NCBI RefSeq assembly: GCF_000151205.2 | Contig: NC_016051.1 | Coordinates: forward strand, 1,550,001 to 1,614,000 | DNA from: Thermococcus sp. AM4 | GTDB taxonomy: Archaea; Methanobacteriota_B; Thermococci; Thermococcales; Thermococcaceae | Reading direction: 5' to 3' | DNA length: 64,000 bases | Shown here: one piece after another, positions 53,864-61,836 of the stretch | Numbering within the stretch: the first letter of the stretch is position 1 | Layout of the letters: every line of letters begins with the position of its first letter | Position numbers and translations under genes: made by a program | Notes under the pieces: generated by a model | The model's input: the letters and a program-made list of their open reading frames with translations, nothing else | What the model was told of the DNA's origin: nothing | Databases searched by the model: none

Positions 53864-54811
53864 GTGAAGAAGGTCCTCGTGAAGGAAAACCCAATCGGCC
53901 TCATGGTTATGGGTGTGGTGTTCGCCCTGTTTTTTGCGTTCATAGCCACCTCCGTTCTCAGCTCCTTCGGCTCTTTTGCACCCGCCGGCTTTGGAATAGC
54001 GTTCATCCTCTTTCCCCTCCTCTTTGTGGGTATCCTCGTCTTCGTTGGAGGCAGACTGCTGGCAGGGGGAAAGAAGGCTTCCAGCCTGTTCAGCCAGGCC
54101 ACCGTCTCGGAAACCTCAATCAGCTTTCCGGAAGAGCTTGAGTACGAGGTTGGAAGGGTTTTCCTTGAAGGTTACTGGACCTACACCACGACGAGCACGG
54201 GGAGTGGAACAACGAGCAGCCGAAACTACCGCACGAGAAGGAGTTTCAGGCCCGCCGGCAGGGGTCGCGGCCTTGAGGTTGAGCTGCCAAGGGAACCCTT
54301 CAGGGTCGAGCTTAGAGCCGATGGAACCGGAACAATCGATGCCCCGGCCATAAGGATCCTCAGCGAGCCCTACAGGAATGCCCTCGTTATCTTTCTGACC
54401 GACGAAGGCGTGGTTAATGGAGAGGGGAGCCTTGACCTCAGCAGGGGAAACGACATGGCCCAGGTTACGTTCAGGGGCGAGGGGAAAATGCTCAGGGGAA
54501 GCGTCTGGGCGGAGCTCTCCAAGGCGAGAGGGGTTAGGGTTGAGTACGGCCTTGATAAACTATGGAAAACAGTGGCGAAGGGAAAGGGGAGCTTTGAGTT
54601 CTCATTCTCCACCCTCCCGCAGGAGAAGATCCTGATCTTCTCCCATTACAACACGGTCACGCCTCTTGCGATCCTTAAAAAGCTGTGGAGCGGTCCGGTG
54701 ATTCTCGGCCATGGGACCTTTGAGCTCAAAGCGGTTCTTGACATACCCTTGGGAAGGGACGTCGTTGAACGGGCAACCTTTGAAGTTGAGCCTCCCAGAG
54801 GGGAGGGCTGA
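53864..54811 (+). CDS. Membrane protein, tandem paralogue 1
   Basis: 315 aa. Two N-terminal helices (PIGLMVMGVVFALFFAFIATSVLSSF, GFGIAFILFPLLFVGILVFVGGRLLAGG) then an extended beta-rich domain with conserved blocks LPEELEYEVGRVFLEGYW-like, ELSKARGVRVEYG and a C-terminal LGHGTFELKAVLDIPLGRDVVERATFEVE. The downstream gene shares these blocks, so the pair arose by duplication. GTG at 53864 is chosen; it is directly preceded by GGTGGTGATC, a strong binding site. Unknown function. Confidence 0.78.
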   Translation: MKKVLVKENPIGLMVMGVVFALFFAFIATSVLSSFGSFAPAGFGIAFILFPLLFVGILVFVGGRLLAGGKKASSLFSQATVSETSISFPEELEYEVGRVFLEGYWTYTTTSTGSGTTSSRNYRTRRSFRPAGRGRGLEVELPREPFRVELRADGTGTIDAPAIRILSEPYRNALVIFLTDEGVVNGEGSLDLSRGNDMAQVTFRGEGKMLRGSVWAELSKARGVRVEYGLDKLWKTVAKGKGSFEFSFSTLPQEKILIFSHYNTVTPLAILKKLWSGPVILGHGTFELKAVLDIPLGRDVVERATFEVEPPRGEG

Positions 54812-54813
54812 GG

Positions 54814-55791
54814 ATGAGGATTGTTCCCCTTTCCTTCAAGTTCCTTCCCCGTTTTTCCACGCTCGCGGCCCTCGCCCTGCTCTCTTCTGCCGTGCTCTTG
54901 AAGCTGTACCTTTCTCACTTTGAACCGCCTGTGAACATAGGTAGTGAGGATAAGCTCCTAATTGGAGTAGCCTTCCTGATCCTTGCGACCACTGTCGGAT
55001 GGATCATCTCCCAGAGCCGCAGAGCCTTTTCCTTTGCGGGTGCCGTATCTGTCTCTGGGAATTCTCTCGTTCTCCCGGAGGAGGTCAAATACGAAACGGG
55101 TCGGCTTCTCCTCGAGGGGCACTCCTATTACACGGGAAGGGGGAGGCACTACCGGATTGAGAGGAGGTTCGCTAGGTTTTCCTCAGGGAGGGGAACCGAG
55201 ATTGTTCCTCCCTGGGACGAGTTCTCCGTCGAGATAAACGGGGATGGGCGCGGATACCTCAACGCACCGGCGGTGCTCATAAAAACAGGGAGGTACTCCG
55301 GGTTGGTCTTGATATTCTTCACCTCAAGGAGCGAAACCTGCTTTCGAGATACCATGCACCTTGAGATAAATGGGGATAAGGCAACGGTTGAGTACAGCTT
55401 TGATGGAAGTGTCCTTGGAGGCACTGTCAATTCGTGGCTCTCGAAGGCGAGGGGAGTCAGGCTCTACCTCTCCGGCGGAGGCGGTGAAGTTAAGAAAAAG
55501 CTCGGAGAGGGCAGGGAGTTTGAGTTCCATTGCCGACTCCTCCCAGAGGAGGACACGGTTCTTGTTGCTCCCTTCCGCTTCATTACTCCCATGATGATAC
55601 TGGGCAACCTCGGTAGGTTTTTACCGTCCCCACGAGAGGGCCTTCTCCTCGGGCACGGAACGTACGAGCTGAAGGCTGTTCTGGACGTACCTTTCGGTAG
55701 GGACGTCGTTGAGAAAGCTGAATTTCGGGTTGAACTGAAGAAGGAAGGGAAGGTAGAAAAGAGGGAAAGGAGCGAGTTCGAGAAGGAGTAG
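54814..55791 (+). CDS. Membrane protein, tandem paralogue 2
   Basis: 325 aa. N-terminal helices (FSTLAALALLSSAVLLKLYL, LLIGVAFLILATTVGWIISQ) then a domain matching the previous gene: LPEEVKYETGRLLLEGHSYYTG, FSSGRGTEIVPPWDEFSVEINGDGRGYLNAPA, WLSKARGVRLYLSGG, and LLLGHGTYELKAVLDVPFGRDVVEKAEFRVE. A charged tail follows (EGKVEKRERSEFEKE). The 3-bp gap to the first copy and the shared order point to an operon of paralogues, which may form a heteromer. Unknown function. Confidence 0.78.
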   Translation: MRIVPLSFKFLPRFSTLAALALLSSAVLLKLYLSHFEPPVNIGSEDKLLIGVAFLILATTVGWIISQSRRAFSFAGAVSVSGNSLVLPEEVKYETGRLLLEGHSYYTGRGRHYRIERRFARFSSGRGTEIVPPWDEFSVEINGDGRGYLNAPAVLIKTGRYSGLVLIFFTSRSETCFRDTMHLEINGDKATVEYSFDGSVLGGTVNSWLSKARGVRLYLSGGGGEVKKKLGEGREFEFHCRLLPEEDTVLVAPFRFITPMMILGNLGRFLPSPREGLLLGHGTYELKAVLDVPFGRDVVEKAEFRVELKKEGKVEKRERSEFEKE

Positions 55792-55808
55792 GGATTCTGG
55801 GATTAAAC

Positions 55809-56099
55809 TCAAGACTTCACTTTCTTTTCAAAAACTCTAATTATCCACTCCATCTCACTTGAAACAGGGGGTTCGTTGGATAGTTCCACAACAAATCTTG
55901 AGCCATGTGGCAATTTTTCAGTCTTTGTGTACAAGTACAATCGTTCTCGTTCCCCAAACCCATAAGAAAACAGAAAATCGGACATTGGGGGAGATATAAT
56001 CCTAATTTGAATGACCTCCACTGTAGGGTATTTTTCCTGGAGATTTTCAAGCAGGATTTCAAAGACTTTCTTGACGTTACTGTCATCAGTTCTTCTCAA
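55809..56099 (-). CDS. Hypothetical protein, possibly N-terminally truncated
   Basis: About 96 aa from a TTG at 56099: KKVFEILLENLQEKYPTVEVIQIRIISPPMSDFLFSYGFGERERLYLYTKTEKLPHGSRFVVELSNEPPVSSEMEWIIRVFEKKVKS. Base composition is AT-rich compared with the neighbours. The frame stays open upstream to about 56165 (FIEDSRLIVFDFSPNPFLRR) with convincing protein-like sequence but without any ATG, GTG or TTG except the one used, and no ribosome binding site is visible. Either an unusual start is used or the 5' end was lost. No family recognised. Confidence 0.5.
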   Translation of the reverse strand: MRRTDDSNVKKVFEILLENLQEKYPTVEVIQIRIISPPMSDFLFSYGFGERERLYLYTKTEKLPHGSRFVVELSNEPPVSSEMEWIIRVFEKKVKS

Positions 56100-56199
56100 A
56101 AAGGGATTTGGAGAAAAGTCAAAAACAATGAGTCTTGAATCCTCAATAAAACACCTAGGGCTCGGTTATTATTAAAACCTCCCTCATTGCAAACTTCCC

Positions 56200-56502
56200 C
56201 TACTCCTCCAGTTTGTCCTGGGGGGTTTCCTCCTCCTCAACTATACGCCTGCCGGCCGCTACCATATCTATGCTGTGGACAACCCCTCCGAACTCCTCTA
56301 TGGTCTGGACGATCTCTTCATAATCGAGGTCGTCTCCGACGACGGTTATTTTAACGTTCTCGGTCTCCTTGTCTATCTCAACCAGCGTTATGTTCACGCC
56401 CTCAACTCCCTCGAGCTCGCTCAAACCGAGCGCCAGCTCCGTAACGATGGGCTGGTGGGGCTTGAGAACGTCGAGAACCAGGAGCCTTATCCCCTTACCC
56501 AT
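56200..56502 (-). CDS. DUF211 protein
   Basis: 100 aa. GIRLLVLDVLKPHQPIVTELALGLSELEGVEGVNITLVEIDKETENVKITVVGDDLDYEEIVQTIEEFGGVVHSIDMVAAG is the DUF211 pattern, a small ferredoxin-like (ACT-like) fold in archaea, thought to bind a ligand or metal as a ring-shaped oligomer. It lies 10 bp behind the ArsR-type regulator on the same strand, so they form an operon. An acidic tail (EEEETPQDKLEE) follows the fold. Function not known. Confidence 0.87.
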   Translation of the reverse strand: MGKGIRLLVLDVLKPHQPIVTELALGLSELEGVEGVNITLVEIDKETENVKITVVGDDLDYEEIVQTIEEFGGVVHSIDMVAAGRRIVEEEETPQDKLEE

Positions 56503-56512
56503 GACGCATCCC

Positions 56513-57088
56513 CTACTTCCTCAGGATCTCGCCGAGCTTTTTAAGCAGCTCCAGAACCTCATCGTCCCTGCCCATCCTCGCCATGGCGAGCCACTCTATG
56601 GCGTGGATTATGTCCTCGTTTGAGAAGTCCTTGAGCTTGTCCTCGTTCTCCTCCATCTCCCTGGAGATCTCCGTCTTGTACTGGTGCTCCTTCTTGAGGA
56701 GCTCGTCCATAACGTTGAGGAGCTCGGCGTCGTCGAACTCGTAGCCGAGGGCCTTGAAGATCTCCAGCTTGGTCTTGAGCCTCGAGCGGGCGAAGTAGCG
56801 CAGCTCTTCATCGCCGAGGTAGAGGTTGATGTAGAAAGCGTCGGCGGTTCTTCCGTAGTACTTCTCGATGAGGTTGCCCTTCATCTCCGTCCTCTTGACC
56901 TCAACCAAACCCGCTTCCTTGAGCTTTTCGATGTGGTGGTATATCGTCTGTGGGGTCTTTCCGAGGATCTCGCTCAGCTGTGAGATCGTCATCTCCCTGT
57001 TCCTGAGCAGGGAGAGGATCTTCCGCCTCGTGTCCTCGAGCATAAGCTTAATAACCTCTGGGTCGGTGATAACCTTCACCTTGGCCAT
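56513..57088 (-). CDS. ArsR-type winged-helix regulator (PH1932 family)
   Basis: 191 aa. The N-terminal winged helix EDTRRKILSLLRNREMTISQLSEILGKTPQTIYHHIEKLKEAGLVEVKRTEMKGNLIEKYYGRTAD is very close to P. horikoshii PH1932, whose structure is known. The rest is a helical dimerisation domain rich in acidic residues (EISREMEENEDKLKDFSNEDIIHAIEWLAMARMGRDDEV). ATG at 57088 follows GGTGAGGGCA. The promoter region has a palindrome at 57104-57119, a possible autoregulatory operator, and shares a TATA element with the aminotransferase gene. Confidence 0.9.
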   Translation of the reverse strand: MAKVKVITDPEVIKLMLEDTRRKILSLLRNREMTISQLSEILGKTPQTIYHHIEKLKEAGLVEVKRTEMKGNLIEKYYGRTADAFYINLYLGDEELRYFARSRLKTKLEIFKALGYEFDDAELLNVMDELLKKEHQYKTEISREMEENEDKLKDFSNEDIIHAIEWLAMARMGRDDEVLELLKKLGEILRK

Positions 57089-57103
57089 TGCCCTCACCAA
57101 TTT

Positions 57104-57119
57104 AAACGCTTTAACGTTT
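57104..57119. promoter_or_regulatory. Imperfect palindrome before the PH1932-type regulator gene
   Basis: AAACG-CTTTAA-CGTTT, 16 bp, between the TATA box (around 57135-57145 on the minus strand) and the ATG at 57088. The position and symmetry suit binding of a winged-helix dimer, so negative autoregulation is likely, but it is inferred from position only. Confidence 0.4.
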
Positions 57120-57126
57120 GTATGAG

Positions 57127-57152
57127 CGTTCGGCAATATAACTCTTTTGCTC
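57127..57152 (-). promoter_or_regulatory. Regulator promoter with shared TATA element
   Basis: The minus-strand sequence GAGTTATATTGCCGAACG contains the TATA box of the regulator gene. It is almost identical to the promoter of the aminotransferase at 29650-29674 (one substitution in the TATA block, one single-base indel upstream). Confidence 0.55.
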
Positions 57153-57235
57153 TATAGTGCAAGACGTGATTTTACAAAGATAAAGAGGTCCACCGGTACC
57201 GCTCGATAAACGGATAAAATATCCATAACGCGAAA

Positions 57236-57245
57236 GCTTATATAC
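57236..57245 (+). promoter_or_regulatory. TATA box of the ADP-forming acyl-CoA synthetase gene
   Basis: GCTTATATAC, with predicted transcription start near 57268 and the ribosome binding site GGGGTGGTGTC before the ATG at 57277. The short leader suggests strong constitutive expression, as expected for an energy-metabolism gene. Confidence 0.6.
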
Positions 57246-57276
57246 GCCCTCCGAAAAGCCTTCAGGGGGTGGTGTC

Positions 57277-58680
57277 ATGGAGAGCCTCGACTTCCTGTTT
57301 TACCCGAAGAGCGTCGCTGTCATAGGAGCCTCGCACGTGCCAGGGAAGGTTGGAAACGCCATAATGCGCTCGATAACGCTCCGCTTCAACGGCAAGGTCT
57401 ACGCCGTCAACGTCAAGGGCGGTGAAATTGAGGTCAACGGGAAGAAGTTCAAGGTCTATCGGAGCATCAAGGAGATTCCCGACGAGATTGATGTGGCGGT
57501 CATCGCGGTTCCGGCCAAGTTCGTGCCGGACGTCATAGACGAGTGCGGTGAGAAGGGCGTCAAAGGTGCCATCGTTATCTCCGCCGGCTTCAAGGAGGCC
57601 GGAAGGGCCGACCTCGAGGAGGAACTCGTTAAGCGCGCCAGGAAGTGGGGCATTCGCGTCGTCGGGCCGAACTGCCTCGGTGTTACGAACCTTGAGAACG
57701 GCTTCGACTGTAACTTCAACCCGCCCGAGAGGCAGGCCAGACCGCCCTTCGGAAAGGTCGCCTTCATGAGCCAGAGCGGGGCCTTCGGAGCGGCAATCCT
57801 CGACTGGGCGGCCAGGGAAAAGATAGGAATGAGCAAGTTCATCAGCCTCGGCAACATGGCCGACCTCGACGAGAGCGACTTCATGGACTACCTCGGCGAC
57901 GACGAGAAGACCGGAGTTATAACCGGCTACCTTGAGGGCGTCAAGGACGGAAGGAAGTTCCTCGAGACGGCAAAGCGCGTTACCCTCAAGAAGCCCGTCG
58001 TGATTCTCAAGAGCGGAAGGACCGAGGCAGGAGCCAAGGCCGCCGCAAGCCACACAGGCTCACTCGCGGGTTCCTACGCGATTTACAGGGCGGCCTTTGA
58101 GCAGAGCGGTGTTCTGGAAGCGACCACGATGAGACAGCTCTTCAACTACGCGAAGGTCTTAGCTATGCAGAAGCCGGCCAAGGGCGACCGCGTCGCGATA
58201 GTCACCAACGGCGGTGGAGCAGGAGTCATGATGAGCGACGGCCTGCTCGAGCGCGGTTTGAAGATGGCGGAGCTTAGCGAGGAGACGCTGAAGAAGTTCG
58301 AGGAGGACGTCAAGGCCGGAAAGCTTCCTGCTCACATGTCCTACAAGAACCCGATTGACGTCATAGGCGATGCCCCGTCGAGCAGGTACGAGATAGCCAT
58401 GCGCTACGCCCTCGAAGACCCGAACGTCGATGTTCTCGTCGTCATCGCGCTCTTCCAGAGCCCTGCCCTCGACGAGGGAATCATTGACGCGGTCGAGAGA
58501 ATGAAGGCCTACGGCAAGCCGATTGTCTTCGTTGCCCCCGGTGGAGACTTCCCGCACAAGATGGCTAGGAACATCGAGCAGAAGGGCATTCCGGTCTACG
58601 AGACCACCGAGGATGCCGTTGACGCCGTCTACGCCCTCGTCAAGTACGGCGAGTGGCTCAGGGAGAACGGAAAGCTCTGA
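57277..58680 (+). CDS. ADP-forming acetyl/acyl-CoA synthetase, alpha subunit
   Basis: 467 aa. Converts acyl-CoA, ADP and phosphate to acid, CoA and ATP, the main substrate-level ATP step in peptide- and sugar-fermenting Thermococcales. CoA-binding domain YPKSVAVIGASHVPGKVGNAIMRSI, ligase domain with VVGPNCLGV, MSQSGAFGAAILDW, and the phosphohistidine loop AASHTGSLAGS (His near residue 257); also IVTNGGGAGVMMSD. The beta subunit is not next to it, which is common because alpha subunits are scattered. Several isozymes exist; whether this one prefers acetyl-, branched-chain or aryl-CoA is not decidable. Downstream lies the CRISPR leader. Confidence 0.95.
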   Translation: MESLDFLFYPKSVAVIGASHVPGKVGNAIMRSITLRFNGKVYAVNVKGGEIEVNGKKFKVYRSIKEIPDEIDVAVIAVPAKFVPDVIDECGEKGVKGAIVISAGFKEAGRADLEEELVKRARKWGIRVVGPNCLGVTNLENGFDCNFNPPERQARPPFGKVAFMSQSGAFGAAILDWAAREKIGMSKFISLGNMADLDESDFMDYLGDDEKTGVITGYLEGVKDGRKFLETAKRVTLKKPVVILKSGRTEAGAKAAASHTGSLAGSYAIYRAAFEQSGVLEATTMRQLFNYAKVLAMQKPAKGDRVAIVTNGGGAGVMMSDGLLERGLKMAELSEETLKKFEEDVKAGKLPAHMSYKNPIDVIGDAPSSRYEIAMRYALEDPNVDVLVVIALFQSPALDEGIIDAVERMKAYGKPIVFVAPGGDFPHKMARNIEQKGIPVYETTEDAVDAVYALVKYGEWLRENGKL

Positions 58681-59160
58681 GCCCCTTTCTTCTATTATCA
58701 TGCTCAAACCACTGTATTTCAGGAAAAATAACCTTTAACGGCTGTTTTTGTTCAGTAAAGTCATTTCAAAGCCCTGGAGATGAATTTCAACTGTTTCGAA
58801 AACATAACATCCTGTAACAATGTCAATCACCTAATGTAACGAATTTTCTTCAGAACATAGAGCAGACGACTTCCGCCCCCCTAATCCGGATGAAACCTGT
58901 TTAAAATTGTTCGTTTCTGGCTTAGAGCCTGTTTAATGTTCGGCCTTGAAAATTCTCCCCTTTTGAAGCTTTGGAGATCAACTGCATTTCGACCTCGATT
59001 TTGTCATCTCGGAACATTAGGACCAGGCTAGCCGATTGGAGGTGTTTCAGAGCTTCAATCCGAGTTCCCTCATGATCGTTTCAAGACCGATTTCTAGAAA
59101 GGCTTAAATATCGGGGCGTTCTTATTTCTTCGTTGGGCGAAAGGGCGAATTTCGCGCCCT
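58681..59160 (+). promoter_or_regulatory. CRISPR leader
   Basis: A 480-bp AT-rich stretch with no open reading frame, directly before the first repeat. It contains a TATA box GCTTAAAT at 59102-59109, which gives a transcription start near 59128 and so a pre-crRNA reading rightward through the array. The last 26 bases contain an inverted repeat around GGGCGAA and TTCGCGCCC, adjoining the first repeat at 59161; such leader ends can mark where new spacers are inserted. I see no other gene or RNA in it. Confidence 0.7.
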
Positions 59161-60814
59161 GTTGCAATAAGACTCGAGGAGAATTGAAAGTCGATATAGA
59201 GGGTCACGGCGCTCATCGGGGTTAGGTTGCAATAAGACTCGAGGAGAATTGAAAGTGATTCCATCAATCGCGGTTAAATTCGCGGGCATCCAGTTGCAAT
59301 AAGACTCGAGGAGAATTGAAAGTGACGTTGTAGCTCTGCAGGGGCAGAGTGAAGCTCACCCCGTTGCAATAAGACTCGAGGAGAATTGAAAGAGACTTCA
59401 TGGCGGGCACTCAGAAACCACTTGTGCTTAGTTGCAATAAGACTCGAGGAGAATTGAAAGGTGTAACCCCGAGGAAGTCCGCTATCCATTCGGTCAAAGT
59501 TGCAATAAGACTCGAGGAGAATTGAAAGGACAAAGCATATTCGTTGCAAGCGTTGACCTTAAGGGTTGCAATAAGACTCGAGGAGAATTGAAAGAACCGT
59601 TTCGCTTCCTTCTTGCATGGTTCCCACATCCGTTGCAATAAGACTCGAGGAGAATTGAAAGTTTTCAGCAACAACAAAGCAACTAAATCAGATGAAAGTT
59701 GCAAGTTGCAATAAGACTCGAGGAGAATTGAAAGTATTCTGTGGGCTCGGTAGGGAGTAGGATTATTTTTGTTGCAATAAGACTCGAGGAGAATTGAAAG
59801 TTCAAAATAGTGGGCAATTTCTGCGGGGATTTTGTCAGTTGCAATAAGACTCGAGGAGAATTGAAAGAAGCTCGGCGAGAGCATCTCAATCTCTCTCAGC
59901 GCGCCGTTGCAATAAGACTCGAGGAGAATTGAAAGGGAACCACCCTCTGCCAATGATTTTATCGTCTTCGTGTTGCAATAAGACTCGAGGAGAATTGAAA
60001 GCAGATACCGATATATTTGTATGTCTACGACGCAGATAAGTTGCAATAAGACTCGAGGAGAATTGAAAGTTTGATAGCTCCGGCGCGCTTCAAATATCTC
60101 TCGACGCGTTGCAATAAGACTCGAGGAGAATTGAAAGCCAGATGTGTCCCTCGACGTGGGCATCTGGTAGGCCAAGCGTTGCAATAAGACTCGAGGAGAA
60201 TTGAAAGTGAGACTAATCAGGAAAAGCGGGATCAGATAGGCGAAAAGGTTGCAATAAGACTCGAGGAGAATTGAAAGTACGGGACATTAGTTACGACAAA
60301 AAGAGTTCAGGGAAGTTGCAATAAGACTCGAAGAGAATTGAAAGGGGGTTTTTAAACGAAGCGGGAACCTCAGCGGAGATAGTTGCAATAAGACTCGAGG
60401 AGAATTGAAAGCGAAGACGAAGATGGCGCCCTCTATGCCCTTGAGACCCGTTGCAATAAGACTCTAGGAGAATTGAAAGGGGTGATATGACTGTCAGCGT
60501 TGAAATGTACCCCTCTTGTTGCAATAAGACTCCAGGAGAATTGAAAGACGACTAATCGAAAGCTTTCGATAGTACTCCATTCACGTTGCAATAAGACTCT
60601 AGGAGAATTGAAAGTGTCGGGGTCGCTGATCTCTGCGATAATGTAGTTCTGTTGCAATAAGACTCTAGGAGAATTGAAAGCGGTAGCTTCTTCCTGGCTC
60701 TGATCCCAAGTAACTACGTTGCAATAAGACTCTAGGAGAATTGAAAGTTTTCTCTGTGTATGTAGACCCTCATGTATCCCTCCTGTTGCAATAAGACTCT
60801 AAGAGAGAAGACCA
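59161..60814 (+). CRISPR. CRISPR array, 24 intact repeats plus one decayed, 24 spacers
   Basis: Repeats of 30 bp starting GTTGCAATAAGACTC and ending GAGAATTGAAAG occur at 59161, 59226, 59293, 59363, 59431, 59499, 59565, 59632, 59705, 59771, 59838, 59906, 59972, 60040, 60108, 60178, 60248, 60315, 60382, 60450, 60518, 60585, 60651, 60718 and (decayed) 60785. Spacers are 35-43 bp, mostly 36-38. The repeat 3' end supplies the AUUGAAAG tag known from Pyrococcus crRNAs, giving rightward transcription. Repeats 1-17 and 19 are identical. Repeat 18 has A instead of G at position 18. Repeats 20 and 22-24 have T, and 21 has C, at position 16. The last keeps only its first 22 bases with two changes. No cas genes lie in the window. 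Confidence 0.98.
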
Positions 60815-60822
60815 AAATGTCG

Positions 60823-60832
60823 CAAAATATTT
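60823..60832 (+). promoter_or_regulatory. TATA box of the small membrane protein gene
   Basis: CAAAATATTTAAT region, centred about 28 bp before the ATG at 60857. This spacing means transcription would start at or next to the start codon, so the mRNA is probably leaderless. Confidence 0.5.
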
Positions 60833-60856
60833 AATCCCAGAGTTCAAAGTGCGTAC

Positions 60857-61072
60857 ATGAGCCTCGGAAGGAAAATCAAATCGTTCGTCGAGGACTTCAA
60901 AGTTGTAATCCTGCTCCTCATGATACCGGTTCTCCTAATCCTGTTCCGGTTGCTCCTCACGGCATCGTACATCCTAACCGGAGGCTACCTCCTCGGGATC
61001 ATCGCAATCCTGCTCGTACTGCTCGGCATCGGATGGATCCTGAAGCCGGCGGACGTAGAGAGACGCATCTAA
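60857..61072 (+). CDS. Small membrane protein, 71 aa
   Basis: MSLGRKIKSFVEDFKVVILLLMIPVLLILFRLLLTASYILTGGYLLGIIAILLVLLGIGWILKPADVERRI: two long hydrophobic segments (about residues 15-35 and 41-62) between basic ends. No motif recognised. It lies at the distal end of the CRISPR array with its own TATA box and overlaps the convergent MBL-fold gene by 4 bp. A link to CRISPR is not supported by anything beyond position. Confidence 0.65.
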   Translation: MSLGRKIKSFVEDFKVVILLLMIPVLLILFRLLLTASYILTGGYLLGIIAILLVLLGIGWILKPADVERRI

Positions 61073-61836
61073 ATCTCAACCCACGTGAAGTCCCTCGCAA
61101 CCTCGCCCGGAATTCCGGCTTCCCTGACCTTCTTCTCCAGGACCTCGTGAGGATAGTTGCTGTGGCTTATATGCGCGAAGACGGTGTAGCCTGCCCCGAC
61201 CCTCTTCGCCAGCTCTATCGCCTCCCTGACCCCGAGGTGCGAGCCGGGAATGGCTTCCCTGTGGGTCATCTCCGCTATCAAAAGGTCGGCTCCCTTCATG
61301 AGCTTTATTGCTTTTTCGTCCTTCAGAATCTCCGGCCCGGTGTCGCCGGTTATCGCTATCCTCTTCCCCTTCACCTCTATGACGAAGCCACCGGCCGTTA
61401 CCGTGTGGGTAACGGGAAAGTGAACTACCCTCATCTTCCCGATTCTTGTCTCCTCCCAGAACTCAAGCTCGTTGTAGGCCCACTCGTGCCCCTCCGGACT
61501 TTCCGAGCCGAAGGCCAGCCTCGCTAAGCTTTTCGCGACTTCCAGTGCTTCCCTGTGGGAGTAGAAAGAGATGCGCTTGAAGACCTGGAGCTCGGGCAGG
61601 CCGAAAACGTGGTCGAAGTGGCCGTGCGTTATTAAAACCTGCTCTACTTCCCTGTTCAGCCTCTCCAGGTGGTAGTGCAGGTCTGGACTCGGGTCTACGA
61701 GCGTTCCCTCGAAGTAGAGCGAGAATCGCGTTCTCCTTAAGGCCGGATTAATCCTCGCCCGCGAACAGTTCTCGCAGGTGCAGAGTGGCTTTGGTGTCCC
61801 GCTGTATGAACCTGAGCCGAGAATCACGACCTTCAT
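61069..61836 (-). CDS. MBL-fold metallo-hydrolase (PhnP-like)
   Basis: 255 aa. Metallo-beta-lactamase fold with the metal site THGHFDH, the later ITGDTGP, and further His residues near the end (VFAHISHSNYP). The N-terminus VVILGSGSYSGTPKPLCTCENC carries an extra CxCxxC cysteine set as in PhnP-like phosphodiesterases, which bind an additional zinc. The likely role is hydrolysis of a cyclic phosphate or similar ester; the substrate is unknown. The ATG overlaps the EamA gene stop by 4 bp (ATGA). Confidence 0.85.
   Translation of the reverse strand: MKVVILGSGSYSGTPKPLCTCENCSRARINPALRRTRFSLYFEGTLVDPSPDLHYHLERLNREVEQVLITHGHFDHVFGLPELQVFKRISFYSHREALEVAKSLARLAFGSESPEGHEWAYNELEFWEETRIGKMRVVHFPVTHTVTAGGFVIEVKGKRIAITGDTGPEILKDEKAIKLMKGADLLIAEMTHREAIPGSHLGVREAIELAKRVGAGYTVFAHISHSNYPHEVLEKKVREAGIPGEVARDFTWVEI

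Noticed and set aside
58681-59100. C/D box guide RNA in the CRISPR leader
   Set aside because: Isolated ATGATC and ATGAA words occur, but no properly spaced C and D boxes with terminal stem.
60857-61072. CRISPR-associated role for the 71-aa membrane protein
   Set aside because: Only adjacency supports it; it has its own promoter and no likeness to a known accessory protein.
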